In this document: piece by piece, positions 29,676-39,625 of the stretch
Numbering within the stretch: position 1 is the stretch's first letter
How the letters are laid out: each line of letters opens with the position of its first letter
Assembly: GCF_900112425.1 (NCBI RefSeq)
Contig: NZ_FOLP01000001.1
Span: 968,082 to 1,032,081, forward strand
From: Variovorax sp. OK212
Lineage (GTDB): Bacteria > Pseudomonadota > Gammaproteobacteria > Burkholderiales > Burkholderiaceae_C
DNA: 64,000 nt
Direction: 5' to 3'
Position numbers and translations under genes: made by a program
The notes under the pieces: generated by a model
Databases searched by the model: none
The model's input: the letters and a program-made list of their open reading frames with translations, nothing else
What the model was told of the DNA's origin: nothing

Positions 29676-31484
29676 TTAGAACGTGCGGACCTTGGGCGGC
29701 ACCGAGGCCACCGTCAGCGGTTGCAGCTTGACGGGCTTGTACGAGAGGCGGTTGTCCTCGCTGTACCAGAGCGTGTGCTTCATCCAGTTGGCGTCGTCGC
29801 GGCCCAGCGGTGCGACCGGATCGTCCGCGGGACGCTCGTAGTCTTCCACCGTGTGCGCGCCGCGGCATTCCTTGCGGGCCGCGGCCGAGACCATGGTGGC
29901 TTGCGCCACTTCGATCAGGTTGTCGACTTCCAGCGCTTCGATGCGCGCGGTGTTGAACACCTTCGACTTGTCCTTCAGGCCGATGGCCTTGACGCGCTCG
30001 CGCACGGCGGCGATCTTGACCACGCCTTCGTCCATCGAGGCCTGCTTGCGGAACACGGCGGCATGCTGCTGCATGACGGCGCGGATCTCGCCGGCCACGT
30101 CCTGCGCGTACTCGCCGTCGGTGGTCGCCTCGAGACGGTTCAGGCGCTCCAGCGTGCGGTCGGCCGCGTCGTTGGGCAGGGCCTTGTGTTCCTTGAGCTT
30201 GTCGTTGAACTGCACGATGTGGTTGCCGGCCGCGCGGCCGAACACCAGCAGGTCGAGCAGCGAGTTCGTGCCCAGGCGGTTGGCGCCGTGCACGCTCACG
30301 CAAGAGCATTCGCCCACTGCGTAGAGGCCGTTCACCACGGCGCTGTTCTCTTCACCCTTCTGGATGACGACCTGGCCGTTGATGTTGGTCGGGATGCCGC
30401 CCATCTGGTAGTGGATGGTGGGCACCACCGGGATCGGTTCCTTGGTGACGTCGACGTTCGCGAAGTTGATGCCGATCTCGTACACCGAGGGCAGCCGCTT
30501 GTGGATCGTGTCGGCACCCAGGTGGTCCAGCTTCATGTGGATGTAGTCCTTGTTCGGACCACAGCCACGGCCTTCCTTGATTTCCTGGTCCATCGAGCGC
30601 GACACGAAGTCGCGCGGTGCCAGGTCCTTCAGCGTGGGCGCATAGCGCTCCATGAAGCGTTCGCCGTTGCTGTTCAGCAGAATGGCGCCTTCGCCGCGGC
30701 AGCCTTCGGTCAGCAGCACGCCCGCGCCGGCCACGCCGGTGGGGTGGAACTGCCAGAACTCCATGTCCTGCAGCGGGATGCCCGAGCGCGCGGCCATGCC
30801 CAGGCCGTCGCCGGTGTTGATGAAGGCGTTGGTGGACGCGCCGAAGATGCGGCCTGCACCGCCGGTGGCGAGCAGCACGGTCTTGGCCTGCAGGATGTGC
30901 AGGTCGCCGGTTTCCATTTCGAGCGCGGTCACGCCGACCACGTCGCCTTCGTCGTCACGGATGAGGTCGAGCGCCATCCATTCCACGAAGAACTGGGTGC
31001 GCGCTTCGACGTTCTTCTGGTAGAGCGTGTGCAGCATCGCGTGGCCGGTGCGGTCGGCCGCGGCGCAGGCGCGTTGCACGGCCTTTTCGCCGTAGTTGGC
31101 GGTGTGGCCGCCGAACGGGCGCTGGTAGATGGTGCCGTCGGGGTTGCGGTCGAACGGCATGCCGAAGTGTTCGAGCTCGTACACGACCTTCGGTGCTTCA
31201 CGGCACATGAACTCGATCGCGTCCTGGTCGCCGAGCCAGTCGGAGCCCTTGATCGTGTCGTAGAAGTGGTAGTGCCAGTTGTCCTCGCTCATGTTGCCGA
31301 GCGATGCGCCCACGCCGCCCTGGGCAGCCACGGTGTGCGAACGCGTGGGGAACACCTTGGACAGCACGGCCACGTTGAGGCCGGCACGTGCGAGTTGCAG
31401 CGAGGCGCGCATGCCGGAACCGCCGGCACCGACGATCACGACGTCGAACTTGCGCTTGGTGATTTTTTCTTTTGTGTAAGTCAT
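29676..31484 (-). CDS. sdhA: Succinate dehydrogenase flavoprotein subunit
   Basis: Oxidises succinate to fumarate using covalently bound FAD. The Rossmann motif VVIVGAGGSGMRASLQLA, the FAD-linking histidine in RSHTVAAQGGVGASLGN, and the substrate-site region in GANRLGTNSLLD are clear. From the chosen ATG (MTYTKEK) it has 602 residues; upstream codons in the same frame lie in sdhD. The 7-nt gap to sdhD supports tight cotranscription. Confidence 0.97.
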   Translation of the reverse strand: MTYTKEKITKRKFDVVIVGAGGSGMRASLQLARAGLNVAVLSKVFPTRSHTVAAQGGVGASLGNMSEDNWHYHFYDTIKGSDWLGDQDAIEFMCREAPKVVYELEHFGMPFDRNPDGTIYQRPFGGHTANYGEKAVQRACAAADRTGHAMLHTLYQKNVEARTQFFVEWMALDLIRDDEGDVVGVTALEMETGDLHILQAKTVLLATGGAGRIFGASTNAFINTGDGLGMAARSGIPLQDMEFWQFHPTGVAGAGVLLTEGCRGEGAILLNSNGERFMERYAPTLKDLAPRDFVSRSMDQEIKEGRGCGPNKDYIHMKLDHLGADTIHKRLPSVYEIGINFANVDVTKEPIPVVPTIHYQMGGIPTNINGQVVIQKGEENSAVVNGLYAVGECSCVSVHGANRLGTNSLLDLLVFGRAAGNHIVQFNDKLKEHKALPNDAADRTLERLNRLEATTDGEYAQDVAGEIRAVMQQHAAVFRKQASMDEGVVKIAAVRERVKAIGLKDKSKVFNTARIEALEVDNLIEVAQATMVSAAARKECRGAHTVEDYERPADDPVAPLGRDDANWMKHTLWYSEDNRLSYKPVKLQPLTVASVPPKVRTF

Positions 31485-31491
31485 GGTGGGG

Positions 31492-31857
31492 TCAGATCTT
31501 CCAAAGCACTTGAATGGCCCAACCCGCACAACCGACAAGCCAGACGATGGTGAAAATTTGCAGCACGAGACGGATGCCGACAGGCTGGACGTAGTCCATC
31601 CACACGTCGCGCATGCCGACCCACACGTGATAGAGCAGGGCGACGATCACGGAGAACGTCAGGACCTTCATCCACTGCGCGGCGAAGATGCCGGCCCAGA
31701 GGTCGTAGCCGATGGGGCCGCGCGAGAAGATCAGCTGCGCGAGCAGGATGATCGTGAAGAGGGCCATCAGGCCGCCGGTGATGCGCTGGCTGAGCCAGTC
31801 GCGCAGACCGTAGTGCGCGCCGACGACGATGCGCTTGGAGCCGTAGTTCACAGACAT
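31492..31857 (-). CDS. sdhD: Succinate dehydrogenase membrane anchor SdhD
   Basis: A 121-residue membrane anchor with three hydrophobic spans (ITGGLMALFTIILLAQLIF; KVLTFSVIVALLYHVWVGM; LVLQIFTIVWLVGCAGWAI). The heme/quinone-site motif HVWVGMRDVWMDYV lies at the end of the second span and carries the histidine and aspartate expected in SdhD. It is placed between sdhC and sdhA. Confidence 0.95.
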   Translation of the reverse strand: MSVNYGSKRIVVGAHYGLRDWLSQRITGGLMALFTIILLAQLIFSRGPIGYDLWAGIFAAQWMKVLTFSVIVALLYHVWVGMRDVWMDYVQPVGIRLVLQIFTIVWLVGCAGWAIQVLWKI

Positions 31858-31871
31858 GGATTGGCTCCTTC

Positions 31872-32315
31872 TCAGTACAGGCCGAACAACTTGGCGCCGA
31901 GCACCACGGTGAGCAGGATGCTCAGGGACAGCGTGACCAGGGCGGAGCTGTGTCCGAACTCCTTGGTGACCGCTGCGTGGCTCACGTCCATCCAGAGATG
32001 GCGCAGGCCGGCGATGAAGTGGTGCAGGTAGGCCCAGATGAGCGCGAGTGCGACCAGCTTGAAGAACCAGCCCGGAGCGAAGCCGATGCCGACGTTGAAC
32101 GCGCCCTTGAATTTCGCGAACGAATAGTCAGATGACAGCGACGTGTCGAACATCCAGATGATGAACGGCAGCAGCAGGAACATCAGCACGCCGCTGACGC
32201 GATGCAGGATCGACACGATGCCGGCCGGCGGCAGCCGGTACGTCGTGAGGTCGGTGAAGGCATTGATGTTGCGGAATTCGCGACGTGGCCGAGGAGGAGT
32301 TGCAAGCTCTGTCAT
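31872..32315 (-). CDS. sdhC: Succinate dehydrogenase cytochrome b556 subunit
   Basis: A 147-residue cytochrome b subunit of complex II. The entry motif SILHRVSGVLMFLLLPF contains the quinone-site Ser and Arg, and YLHHFIAGLRHLWMD holds the heme-ligand histidine. Three membrane spans are evident. I chose the ATG giving MTELATPP; the codons above it are a leader-like extension. It is the promoter-proximal gene of sdhCDAB. The 232 nt upstream, up to the GntR gene, must hold the sdh promoter, though I see no compelling -35/-10 pair there. Confidence 0.95.
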   Translation of the reverse strand: MTELATPPRPRREFRNINAFTDLTTYRLPPAGIVSILHRVSGVLMFLLLPFIIWMFDTSLSSDYSFAKFKGAFNVGIGFAPGWFFKLVALALIWAYLHHFIAGLRHLWMDVSHAAVTKEFGHSSALVTLSLSILLTVVLGAKLFGLY

Positions 32316-32547
32316 TGGGGGATTGCTTTCGTGGCTTGGTGACTTGTTGGCTTGTTCTGAGAGCGAACGCTTTTGTTTCTTATGCGGAAATGCAAACAAC
32401 GCAAAATTCTATTGCAATGCACCATCGGGCAGCGGACGCGTCCGAGTCAGCGCACCGTTGCAGTCGGATGCTATTGACTTCGTAGCGCGTTGGACATGCT
32501 GTGCGGGGGTCTGCGCGAGACCGGATTCTTCCTTCGAATGCATCGGA

Positions 32548-33306
32548 TCAGCCCAGCTGGTTCCTGTAATGGTGCGTGTCGGTGCGATAGAGGCCGCGTC
32601 GCAGCTCCATCGGCATGTCATGGTAGGTGTGCGCGACACGTTCCACGCTCAGCAGGGGCATCTGGCGGGGAACGTCGAGCAGCTGCGCCTGTTCGGCATC
32701 GGGCAGCACGGCGCGGATTTTTTCCTCGGCTCGCACCATGCGCACGCCGAACTCGGTCTCGAACAGCGCGTACATCGGGCCGGGCCAGGCGCGCAGGCGC
32801 TCGGCAGTCAGGCCCTTGAAGGGCGTGCCGGGCAGCCAGAGGTCTTCGAGGATGGTCGGCACGCCGCCATAGGCGAGCACGCGGCGCACCTGCAGCACCG
32901 CGTCGCCGGTGCGCAGGCCGAGCGCGCGTGCCACGTCGGCCGAGGCGCGCAGGCGCTTGCAGTCGACGATGGTGCGCACCGCGGGGCCCTCGGTGCTCGG
33001 GTCGCCGGCATCGGGCACGAGCTTGAGGAAGCGGTACTGCACATGCTGCTCTGCATGCGTGGCCACGAAGGTGCCCTTGCCCTGGCGGCGCACCACCAGG
33101 TTTTCGCCCGAGAGTTCGTCGATGGCCTTGCGCACCGTGCCCTGGCTCACGCGGTAGCGCGCCGCCAGGTCCATCTCGCTCGGGATGGGTTCGCCCGGCT
33201 TCCACTCGCCCGCCTGCAGGCTCTGCAGGATCAATGTCTTGATCTGCTGGTAGAGCGGACTGAAGGACGGCGTCGTGGGCTCGTCGAGGAGGGTGGGCGT
33301 GTTCAT
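32548..33306 (-). CDS. GntR-family regulator with UTRA domain
   Basis: A 252-residue HutC-type regulator. The winged helix-turn-helix occupies about residues 18-85 (IPSEMDLAARYRVSQGTVRKAIDEL, key positions P-S-E, L-A, V-S and T-V-R), and the UTRA ligand-binding domain follows. It is divergent from mdh, with a perfect 12-bp palindrome between them, and it lies just upstream of sdhCDAB on the same strand. Both suggest control of TCA-cycle genes, probably sensing a cycle intermediate; the ligand is inferred, not seen. Confidence 0.88.
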   Translation of the reverse strand: MNTPTLLDEPTTPSFSPLYQQIKTLILQSLQAGEWKPGEPIPSEMDLAARYRVSQGTVRKAIDELSGENLVVRRQGKGTFVATHAEQHVQYRFLKLVPDAGDPSTEGPAVRTIVDCKRLRASADVARALGLRTGDAVLQVRRVLAYGGVPTILEDLWLPGTPFKGLTAERLRAWPGPMYALFETEFGVRMVRAEEKIRAVLPDAEQAQLLDVPRQMPLLSVERVAHTYHDMPMELRRGLYRTDTHHYRNQLG

Positions 33307-33346
33307 GGCAGCGGTGGGGTGCGCCGTGGCGGACCTCCAGAGGATA

Positions 33347-33358
33347 TCTTATATAAGA
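33347..33358. promoter_or_regulatory. Palindromic operator between GntR gene and mdh
   Basis: TCTTATATAAGA is a perfect 12-bp palindrome, 40 nt upstream of the GntR start. The half-site is echoed directly downstream (CATAAGAC). GntR regulators commonly bind such short AT-centred dyads and repress their own gene. I found no second exact copy in the upstream regions of sdhC, gltA, acnB or acnA. Confidence 0.6.
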
Positions 33359-33489
33359 CATAAGACGGCCCTCATTGAATCGGCTTAAAATGCTGCGGGT
33401 CTCGCGCTGCGGGAAGGTATTTCCATCCCGCAGGACCCTGGCGCCCCACGAGAGCGCCGCACCGTTTCATCACCTTCTGGAGTCTTCCC

Positions 33490-34476
33490 ATGAGCAAAAA
33501 GCCCGTCCGCGTTGCCGTTACCGGTGCCGCCGGTCAAATCGGTTACGCCCTGTTGTTCCGTATCGCATCCGGTGAAATGCTCGGCAAAGACCAGCCGGTC
33601 ATTCTCCAACTGCTCGAAATCCCCGACGAGAAGGCCCAGAAGGCGCTCAAGGGCGTGATGATGGAGCTCGACGACTGCGCCTTCCCGCTGCTGGCCGGCA
33701 TGGAAGCCCACGGCGACCCGATGACCGCCTTCAAGGACGCCGACTACGCACTGCTGGTCGGTTCGCGTCCCCGCGGCCCCGGCATGGAACGTGCCGAACT
33801 GCTGGCCGTGAACGGCGCCATCTTCACCGCGCAGGGCAAGGCCCTGAACGCCGTTGCCAGCCGCAACGTCAAGGTGCTGGTGGTCGGCAACCCCGCCAAC
33901 ACCAACGCCTACATCGCCATGAAGAGCGCGCCGGACCTGCCGCGCAAGAACTTCACCGCCATGCTGCGCCTGGACCACAACCGTGCCGCCAGCCAGATCG
34001 CCGCCAAGACCGGCAAGGCCGTGGCCGACATCGAAAAGCTCACCGTGTGGGGCAACCACTCGCCCACGATGTACGCCGACTACCGCTTCGCCACCATCAA
34101 CGGCGAAAGCGTCGCCAAGATGATCAACGACCAGGAATGGAACGCCAACACGTTCCTGCCGACCGTCGGCAAGCGCGGCGCGGCCATCATCGAAGCACGC
34201 GGCCTGTCGTCGGCTGCCTCGGCCGCCAACGCCGCCATCGACCACATGCGCGACTGGGCCCTGGGCACCAACGGCAAGTGGGTCACCATGGGCATCCCGT
34301 CGGACGGCCAGTACGGCATTCCGAAGGACGTGATGTTCGGCTTCCCCGTCACCTGCGAAAACGGTGAGTACAAGCTGGTCGAAGGCCTGGACATCGACGC
34401 ATTCAGCCAGGAACGCATCAACAAGACGCTCGAAGAGCTCGAAGGCGAACGCGCCGGCGTCGCTCACCTGCTGTAA
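33490..34476 (+). CDS. mdh: Malate dehydrogenase
   Basis: Interconverts malate and oxaloacetate with NAD. The nucleotide loop [19 protein letters not shown], the substrate arginines in [16 protein letters not shown], and the catalytic histidine in [15 protein letters not shown] identify the cytosolic-type enzyme of about 328 residues used by betaproteobacteria. The gene has a clear ribosome site (CTGGAG) and lies divergent from the GntR regulator across a 183-nt region. Confidence 0.97.
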   Translation: MSKKPVRVAVTGAAGQIGYALLFRIASGEMLGKDQPVILQLLEIPDEKAQKALKGVMMELDDCAFPLLAGMEAHGDPMTAFKDADYALLVGSRPRGPGMERAELLAVNGAIFTAQGKALNAVASRNVKVLVVGNPANTNAYIAMKSAPDLPRKNFTAMLRLDHNRAASQIAAKTGKAVADIEKLTVWGNHSPTMYADYRFATINGESVAKMINDQEWNANTFLPTVGKRGAAIIEARGLSSAASAANAAIDHMRDWALGTNGKWVTMGIPSDGQYGIPKDVMFGFPVTCENGEYKLVEGLDIDAFSQERINKTLEELEGERAGVAHLL

Positions 34477-34490
34477 GGCAACCCCGCAGC

Positions 34491-35282
34491 ATGCTCGACT
34501 GGAATCCCGCGCTCTACCGTCGCTACGAGGACGAGCGCACCCGCCCCGCACAGGAACTCCTGGCGCGGGTGCCCCTGACGGAGGCGGCCCGCGTGGTCGA
34601 CCTCGGTTGCGGGCCGGGCAATTCCACCGAGCTGCTGGTCCATCGGTTCCCGGCGGCGCAAGTCACCGGAACCGACAACTCCGAGGCCATGCTGGCCAGC
34701 GCGCGCGAGCGGCTGCCCCAGGCGGCCTTCGAGTTGAGCGACATCGCGACCTGGGCGCCGCACTCCGCGGAGCAAGCGCCCGACCTCATTTATGCCAACG
34801 CGTCCCTGCAGTGGGTGCCCGATCACCAAACGCTGATCCCGCGCCTGTTCGACGCGCTGGCCCCGGGTGGCGTGCTTGCCATCCAGATGCCCGACAACCG
34901 CCAGGAGCCCACGCACCGCCTGATGCGCGCCGTGGCCGCCGAAGCCCCGTGGGCCGAGGCCATCGGCGATGCCGACAGGCTGCGCACGCTGCTGCTCGAC
35001 CTGGGCGGCTACTACGACCTGCTGGCGCCGCGCGCCGCGCACGTCGATGTCTGGCACACCATCTACCAGCACCGCATGGCCGATGCCGCGGCCATCGTCG
35101 AATGGGTGCGCGGCACCGGGCTGAAGCCGTTCGTCGACCGCCTGCCGGCCGACCTGCAAGCCAGCTACCTGGCCGAGTACCTTCGCCGCGTGGACGCGGC
35201 CTATCCGGCGCGTGCCGACGGCAAGCGGCTGCTCGCTTTCCCGCGCATGTTCATCGTGGCGCAAAAGGGCAACAAGGCATGA
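34491..35282 (+). CDS. tam: Trans-aconitate 2-methyltransferase-like enzyme
   Basis: A 263-residue class I SAM-dependent methyltransferase. Motif I is VVDLGCGPGNSTELL (about residues 35-49), and further matches to Tam are YANASLQWVPDH and LAIQMPDNRQEPTH. Tam methylates trans-aconitate, a by-product that inhibits aconitase. Its position between mdh and acnB fits that role well. It begins 14 nt after mdh and overlaps the lyase gene by 4 nt, so the three are likely one operon. Substrate is inferred from family and context. Confidence 0.85.
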   Translation: MLDWNPALYRRYEDERTRPAQELLARVPLTEAARVVDLGCGPGNSTELLVHRFPAAQVTGTDNSEAMLASARERLPQAAFELSDIATWAPHSAEQAPDLIYANASLQWVPDHQTLIPRLFDALAPGGVLAIQMPDNRQEPTHRLMRAVAAEAPWAEAIGDADRLRTLLLDLGGYYDLLAPRAAHVDVWHTIYQHRMADAAAIVEWVRGTGLKPFVDRLPADLQASYLAEYLRRVDAAYPARADGKRLLAFPRMFIVAQKGNKA

Positions 35283-36277
35283 CGAACACTGTTCACCCGG
35301 GTGAAGTACTGCTCGGCGCGCAGGCCGGCGCCGTGACGCTGCCGGTGTGCGATCACTACAGCGGCGTCGAAGCGCGCATGAAGAAGAGCCTCGCGCTCCA
35401 GGCCGAGATGGCCGAGGAGTTCGGGGCCTGCGTGTTCGACGTCACCCTCGACTGCGAAGACGGCGCCCCGGTGGGCGGCGAGGCCGAGCATGCCGCGCTC
35501 GTCACCGAGCTCGCGCTGGCCGCCAGGCCCGGCATGCGCGTCGGCGTGCGCGTGCACCCGGTCGACCATCCGGCCTTTGCCGGCGACGTGATCACCATCG
35601 CCGGGCGTGCCGGCGAGCGCCTGAGCCACCTGATGGTGCCGAAGGTCGAGTCGGTGGCCGACGTGCTGCAGGCCGTGGCCGCGCTCGACGCGGCCGATGC
35701 CGCCACGCTGCCGCTGCACGTGCTCATCGAGTCGCCGCTGGCCGTGCACAACGCCTTCGACATCGCCGCGCATCCGCGCGTGCAGTCATTGAGCTTCGGC
35801 CTGATGGACTTTGTCTCGGCCCACGCCGGCGCCATTCCGGCCGACGGCATGGGCGCGGCGGGACAGTTCAGCCATCCGCTGGTGGTGCGCGCCAAGCTGG
35901 CCATCGCGTCGGCCGCGCATGCCTGCGGCAAGGTGCCCTCGCACTGCGTGGTCACCGAATTCAACGACACCGATGCCATGCGCACGGCGGCCCGCAAGGC
36001 CGCCACCGAATTCGGCTACACGCGCATGTGGAGCATCCACCCGAACCAGATCCGCCCGATCCTCGAGGCCTTCGCTCCCGACGAGGCGCAGATTCAAATT
36101 GCCACAAAAATCCTTGTAAAGGCGGCAACCGCGAATTGGGCACCGACACAAATTGATGGCACATTGCACGACCGCGCGAGCTACCGCCATTTCTGGCAGG
36201 TTCTGACGCGCGCCCACGCAACAGGGCGCGTGTTGCCCCCCGAGGCGAAAGCCTGGTTTGCATTCGCGGCCTCCTGA
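35279..36277 (+). CDS. CitE-like CoA ester lyase
   Basis: A 332-residue HpcH/HpaI-fold lyase or thioesterase. The acidic metal-binding and active-site features are visible in DVTLDCEDGAPVGG, LMVPKVES, and IESPLAVHNAFDIA. Relatives split citramalyl-, malyl- or methylmalyl-CoA; the sequence alone does not decide which. No citrate lyase alpha or gamma subunit genes are present, so it is not part of a citrate lyase complex. The ATG overlaps the tam stop (ATGA). Confidence 0.82.
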   Translation: MTNTVHPGEVLLGAQAGAVTLPVCDHYSGVEARMKKSLALQAEMAEEFGACVFDVTLDCEDGAPVGGEAEHAALVTELALAARPGMRVGVRVHPVDHPAFAGDVITIAGRAGERLSHLMVPKVESVADVLQAVAALDAADAATLPLHVLIESPLAVHNAFDIAAHPRVQSLSFGLMDFVSAHAGAIPADGMGAAGQFSHPLVVRAKLAIASAAHACGKVPSHCVVTEFNDTDAMRTAARKAATEFGYTRMWSIHPNQIRPILEAFAPDEAQIQIATKILVKAATANWAPTQIDGTLHDRASYRHFWQVLTRAHATGRVLPPEAKAWFAFAAS

Positions 36278-36311
36278 AACCACCCGAATCCAGTCTCAAG
36301 GAAACCCACAC

Positions 36312-36881
36312 ATGAAGAAAATTGCCCTGATCGCTGCCGTTGCCCTGGCACTGCCGTTCGCTGCCGTGGCGCAGACCGCAGCAGCCCCCGCCAAGCCGGC
36401 GGCCAAGCCCGCCGCCAAGGCCGAGGCCAAGAAGGCTCCGCCGAAGCGCCAGGTCACCCGCCGCGCCGCCAAGGCCGTGGAAGAAGTCACCCCCGTCAAC
36501 ACCGACACCGACGTGACGCTCAACGACGCCGACCTGGCCGTGGCACAGCGCGTGTCGGTCGGCAAGGCCCAGTGCGAACTCGGCGCCGACGTGACCGTCA
36601 CGCCCGACGAGAAGAAGCCCGGCTTCTTCACCGTCAGCACCAAGGGCCAGAAGTACCGCATGCACCCGGTCGAAAGCCGCACCGGCGCCATCCGCCTCGA
36701 AGACCCGCGTGCCGGCGCCATGTGGCTGCAGCTCGGCAACAAGTCGATGCTGATGAACCAGAAGGCCGGCCTGCGCATTGCGGACGAATGCCAGACCGAC
36801 GCGCAAGTCGCGTTCGCCGCAGAAATGAAGAAGAACCCGCCCAAGGCCCTGTTCGAAGGTGCCGACGGCGAGAAGAAGTAA
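36312..36881 (+). CDS. Exported protein with Ala/Lys-rich N-terminus
   Basis: A 189-residue protein with a standard Sec signal peptide (MKKIALIAAVALALPFAAVAQ). A low-complexity Ala/Pro/Lys stretch follows, then a folded domain with two cysteines (KAQCELGADV and IADECQTDAQ) that could form a disulfide in the periplasm. I do not recognise a named domain; similar proteins sit before acnB in related bacteria, as far as I recall. I chose the ATG giving MKKIAL, since upstream codons are not signal-like. It is followed 79 nt later by acnB. Confidence 0.75.
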   Translation: MKKIALIAAVALALPFAAVAQTAAAPAKPAAKPAAKAEAKKAPPKRQVTRRAAKAVEEVTPVNTDTDVTLNDADLAVAQRVSVGKAQCELGADVTVTPDEKKPGFFTVSTKGQKYRMHPVESRTGAIRLEDPRAGAMWLQLGNKSMLMNQKAGLRIADECQTDAQVAFAAEMKKNPPKALFEGADGEKK

Positions 36882-36960
36882 GCGTACCGAGCCGGGGTGC
36901 GGCGCAGCTCTTGCTTGAGCGCTCCGCACGCCCGTCAGACCAGTTTCCGGAGAAAAAAAG

Positions 36961-39546
36961 ATGTTGCAAGCCTACGTTGACCATGTTGCCGAACGCGCCG
37001 CGCTCGGTATCCCGCCGCTGCCATTGAGCGCGAAGCAGACCTCTGAAGCGATCGAGCTCCTGAAGAGCGCGAACGCGAAAGACGGCGCCTTCCTGCTCGA
37101 TCTGCTCACCTATCGCGTGCCTGCCGGCGTCGACGACGCCGCCAAGGTCAAGGCGAGCTACCTTGCGGCCGTGGCCCACGGCACCGAGAAGAGCGAGTTC
37201 CTGTCGCGCGCCCGCGCCACCGAACTGCTCGGCACCATGCTCGGCGGCTACAACATCAGCCCCATGATCGACCTGCTCGACGACGCCGAAGTCGGCGCCG
37301 TGGCAGCCGAAGGCCTGAAGAAAACCCTGTTGATGTTCGACCAGTTCCACGACGTCAAGGAAAAGGCCGACAAGGGCAACGTGCACGCCAAGGGCGTGCT
37401 GCAAAGCTGGGCCGACGCCGAGTGGTTCACCAGCCGCCCCGAAGTGCCCCAGAGCATCACCGTCAGCATCTTCAAGGTGGCTGGCGAAATCAACACCGAC
37501 GACCTGTCGCCCGCGCCCGACGCCACCACGCGTCCCGACATTCCGATGCACGCCCTGGCGATGCACAAGAACGCGCGTCCCGGCATCGTGCCGGAAGAAG
37601 ACGGCAAGCGCGGCCCGGTGAAGTTCATCGAAGACCTGCGCGCACGCGGCCATCTGGTGGCCTACGCGGGCGACGTGGTCGGCACGGGTTCGTCGCGCAA
37701 GAGCGCCACCAACTCGGTGCTGTGGTTCACCGGCGAAGACATTCCCTTCGTGCCGAACAAGCGTTTCGGCGGCGTCTGCCTCGGCGGCAAGATCGCTCCC
37801 ATCTTCTACAACACGATGGAAGACTCGGGCGCACTGCCCATCGAGCTCGACGTCACGCAGATGGAAATGGGCGACGTGGTCGAGCTGCGTCCCTATGACG
37901 GCAAGGCACTGAAGGACGGCAAGGTCATTGCCGAATTCCAGGTCAAGAGCGAAGTGCTGTTCGACGAAGTGCGCGCCGGCGGCCGCATTCCGCTGATCAT
38001 CGGCCGCGGCCTCACGGCCAAGGCGCGCGAAGCACTGGGCCTGCCCGTGTCGACGCTGTTCCGCCTGCCGACCAGCCCGGTCGACACCAAGAAGGGCTTC
38101 TCGCTCGCACAGAAGATGGTCGGCCGCGCCTGCGGCCTGCCCGAAGGCCAGGGCGTTCGCCCGGGCACGTACTGCGAACCCAAGATGACCTCGGTCGGCT
38201 CGCAGGACACCACCGGCCCGATGACCCGCGACGAGCTGAAGGACCTGGCTTGCCTGGGCTTCTCGGCCGACCTCGTGATGCAGTCGTTCTGCCACACGGC
38301 GGCGTACCCCAAGAAGGTCGACGTCAAGATGCACCACGAACTCCCCGAGTTCATGGCCAACCGCGGCGGCGTGTCGCTGCGTCCGGGCGACGGCGTGATC
38401 CACAGCTGGCTCAACCGCCTGCTGACGCCCGACACCGTGGGCACGGGCGGCGACAGCCACACCCGTTTCCCCATCGGCATCAGCTTCCCGGCAGGCTCGG
38501 GCCTCGTGGCCTTCGCCGCCGCCACCGGCGTGATGCCGCTGGACATGCCCGAGTCGGTGCTCGTGCGCTTCAAGGGCAAGATGCAGCCCGGCGTCACGCT
38601 GCGTGACCTGGTCAACGCCATTCCGCTGTACGCCATCAAGGCGGGCCTGCTGACCGTGGCCAAGCAAGGCAAGAAGAACATCTTCTCGGGCCGCATCCTC
38701 GAAATCGAAGGCCTGCCCGACCTGAAGGTGGAACAAGCCTTCGAGCTGAGCGACGCTTCGGCCGAACGCTCGGCCGCTGGCTGCACCGTGCACCTGAACA
38801 AGGAGCCGATCGCCGAGTACATCAACAGCAACATCACGCTGATGAAGTGGATGATTGCCGAAGGCTACGCCGACGCACGCACGCTGGCCCGCCGCATCGC
38901 CGCACAAGAGGCGTGGCTGGCCGACCAGTCGCTGCTTGCGGGCGACGCCGACGCCGAGTACGCCGCCGTGATCGACATCGACCTGGCCGAGATCCACGAA
39001 CCCATCGTGGCCTGCCCGAACGACCCCGACGACGTGAAGACGCTGAGCGACGTGGCCGGCGCCACCATCGACGAAGTGTTCATCGGCTCGTGCATGACCA
39101 ACATCGGCCACTTCCGCGCGGCGTCGAAGCTGCTCGAAGGCAAGCGCGACATCCCGGTCAAGCTGTGGATCGCACCGCCGACCAAGATGGACGCGCAACA
39201 GCTCACCGAAGAAGGCCACTACGGCGTGTTCGGCAATGCCGGTGCGCGCACCGAAATGCCGGGCTGCTCGCTGTGCATGGGCAACCAGGCACAGGTGCGC
39301 GAAGGCGCGACGGTGATGTCGACCAGCACGCGGAACTTCCCGAACCGCCTGGGCAAGAACACCAACGTGTACCTGGGTTCGGCCGAGCTGGCCGCCATCT
39401 GCTCGCGCCTGGGCCGCATCCCGACGCGTGAGGAATACATGGCCGCCACGGGTGTGCTCGATGCGTCGAGCACGCAGATCTACCAGTACCTGAACTTCGA
39501 CAAGATCGAAGACTACAAGGTGGCCGAGACCGCACCGGCCTGCTGA
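36961..39546 (+). CDS. acnB: Aconitate hydratase B / 2-methylisocitrate dehydratase
   Basis: Isomerises citrate to isocitrate via cis-aconitate in the TCA cycle, and can hydrate 2-methylaconitate. The domain order is AcnB-type, with a HEAT-like N-terminus, then the swivel domain ([18 protein letters not shown]), and the catalytic core last. Cluster ligands are in [12 protein letters not shown] and [10 protein letters not shown]. Length (861 residues) is normal. A strong terminator follows 24 nt after the stop. Confidence 0.97.
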   Translation: MLQAYVDHVAERAALGIPPLPLSAKQTSEAIELLKSANAKDGAFLLDLLTYRVPAGVDDAAKVKASYLAAVAHGTEKSEFLSRARATELLGTMLGGYNISPMIDLLDDAEVGAVAAEGLKKTLLMFDQFHDVKEKADKGNVHAKGVLQSWADAEWFTSRPEVPQSITVSIFKVAGEINTDDLSPAPDATTRPDIPMHALAMHKNARPGIVPEEDGKRGPVKFIEDLRARGHLVAYAGDVVGTGSSRKSATNSVLWFTGEDIPFVPNKRFGGVCLGGKIAPIFYNTMEDSGALPIELDVTQMEMGDVVELRPYDGKALKDGKVIAEFQVKSEVLFDEVRAGGRIPLIIGRGLTAKAREALGLPVSTLFRLPTSPVDTKKGFSLAQKMVGRACGLPEGQGVRPGTYCEPKMTSVGSQDTTGPMTRDELKDLACLGFSADLVMQSFCHTAAYPKKVDVKMHHELPEFMANRGGVSLRPGDGVIHSWLNRLLTPDTVGTGGDSHTRFPIGISFPAGSGLVAFAAATGVMPLDMPESVLVRFKGKMQPGVTLRDLVNAIPLYAIKAGLLTVAKQGKKNIFSGRILEIEGLPDLKVEQAFELSDASAERSAAGCTVHLNKEPIAEYINSNITLMKWMIAEGYADARTLARRIAAQEAWLADQSLLAGDADAEYAAVIDIDLAEIHEPIVACPNDPDDVKTLSDVAGATIDEVFIGSCMTNIGHFRAASKLLEGKRDIPVKLWIAPPTKMDAQQLTEEGHYGVFGNAGARTEMPGCSLCMGNQAQVREGATVMSTSTRNFPNRLGKNTNVYLGSAELAAICSRLGRIPTREEYMAATGVLDASSTQIYQYLNFDKIEDYKVAETAPAC

Positions 39547-39570
39547 TCGGCACTGCGTCTTTCGCATGCG

Positions 39571-39597
39571 AAAAAGCCCCGCTCCGCGGGGCTTTTT
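39571..39597. terminator. Intrinsic terminator after acnB
   Basis: A perfect 12-bp stem, AAAAAGCCCCGC with GCGGGGCTTTTT, and a TCC loop. T-tracts on both strands let it serve acnB on the plus strand and the converging glycosyltransferase-like gene on the minus strand. Confidence 0.93.
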
Positions 39598-39625
39598 CAT
39601 TGGCGAACGGGGTGTTGTTGTTCGC

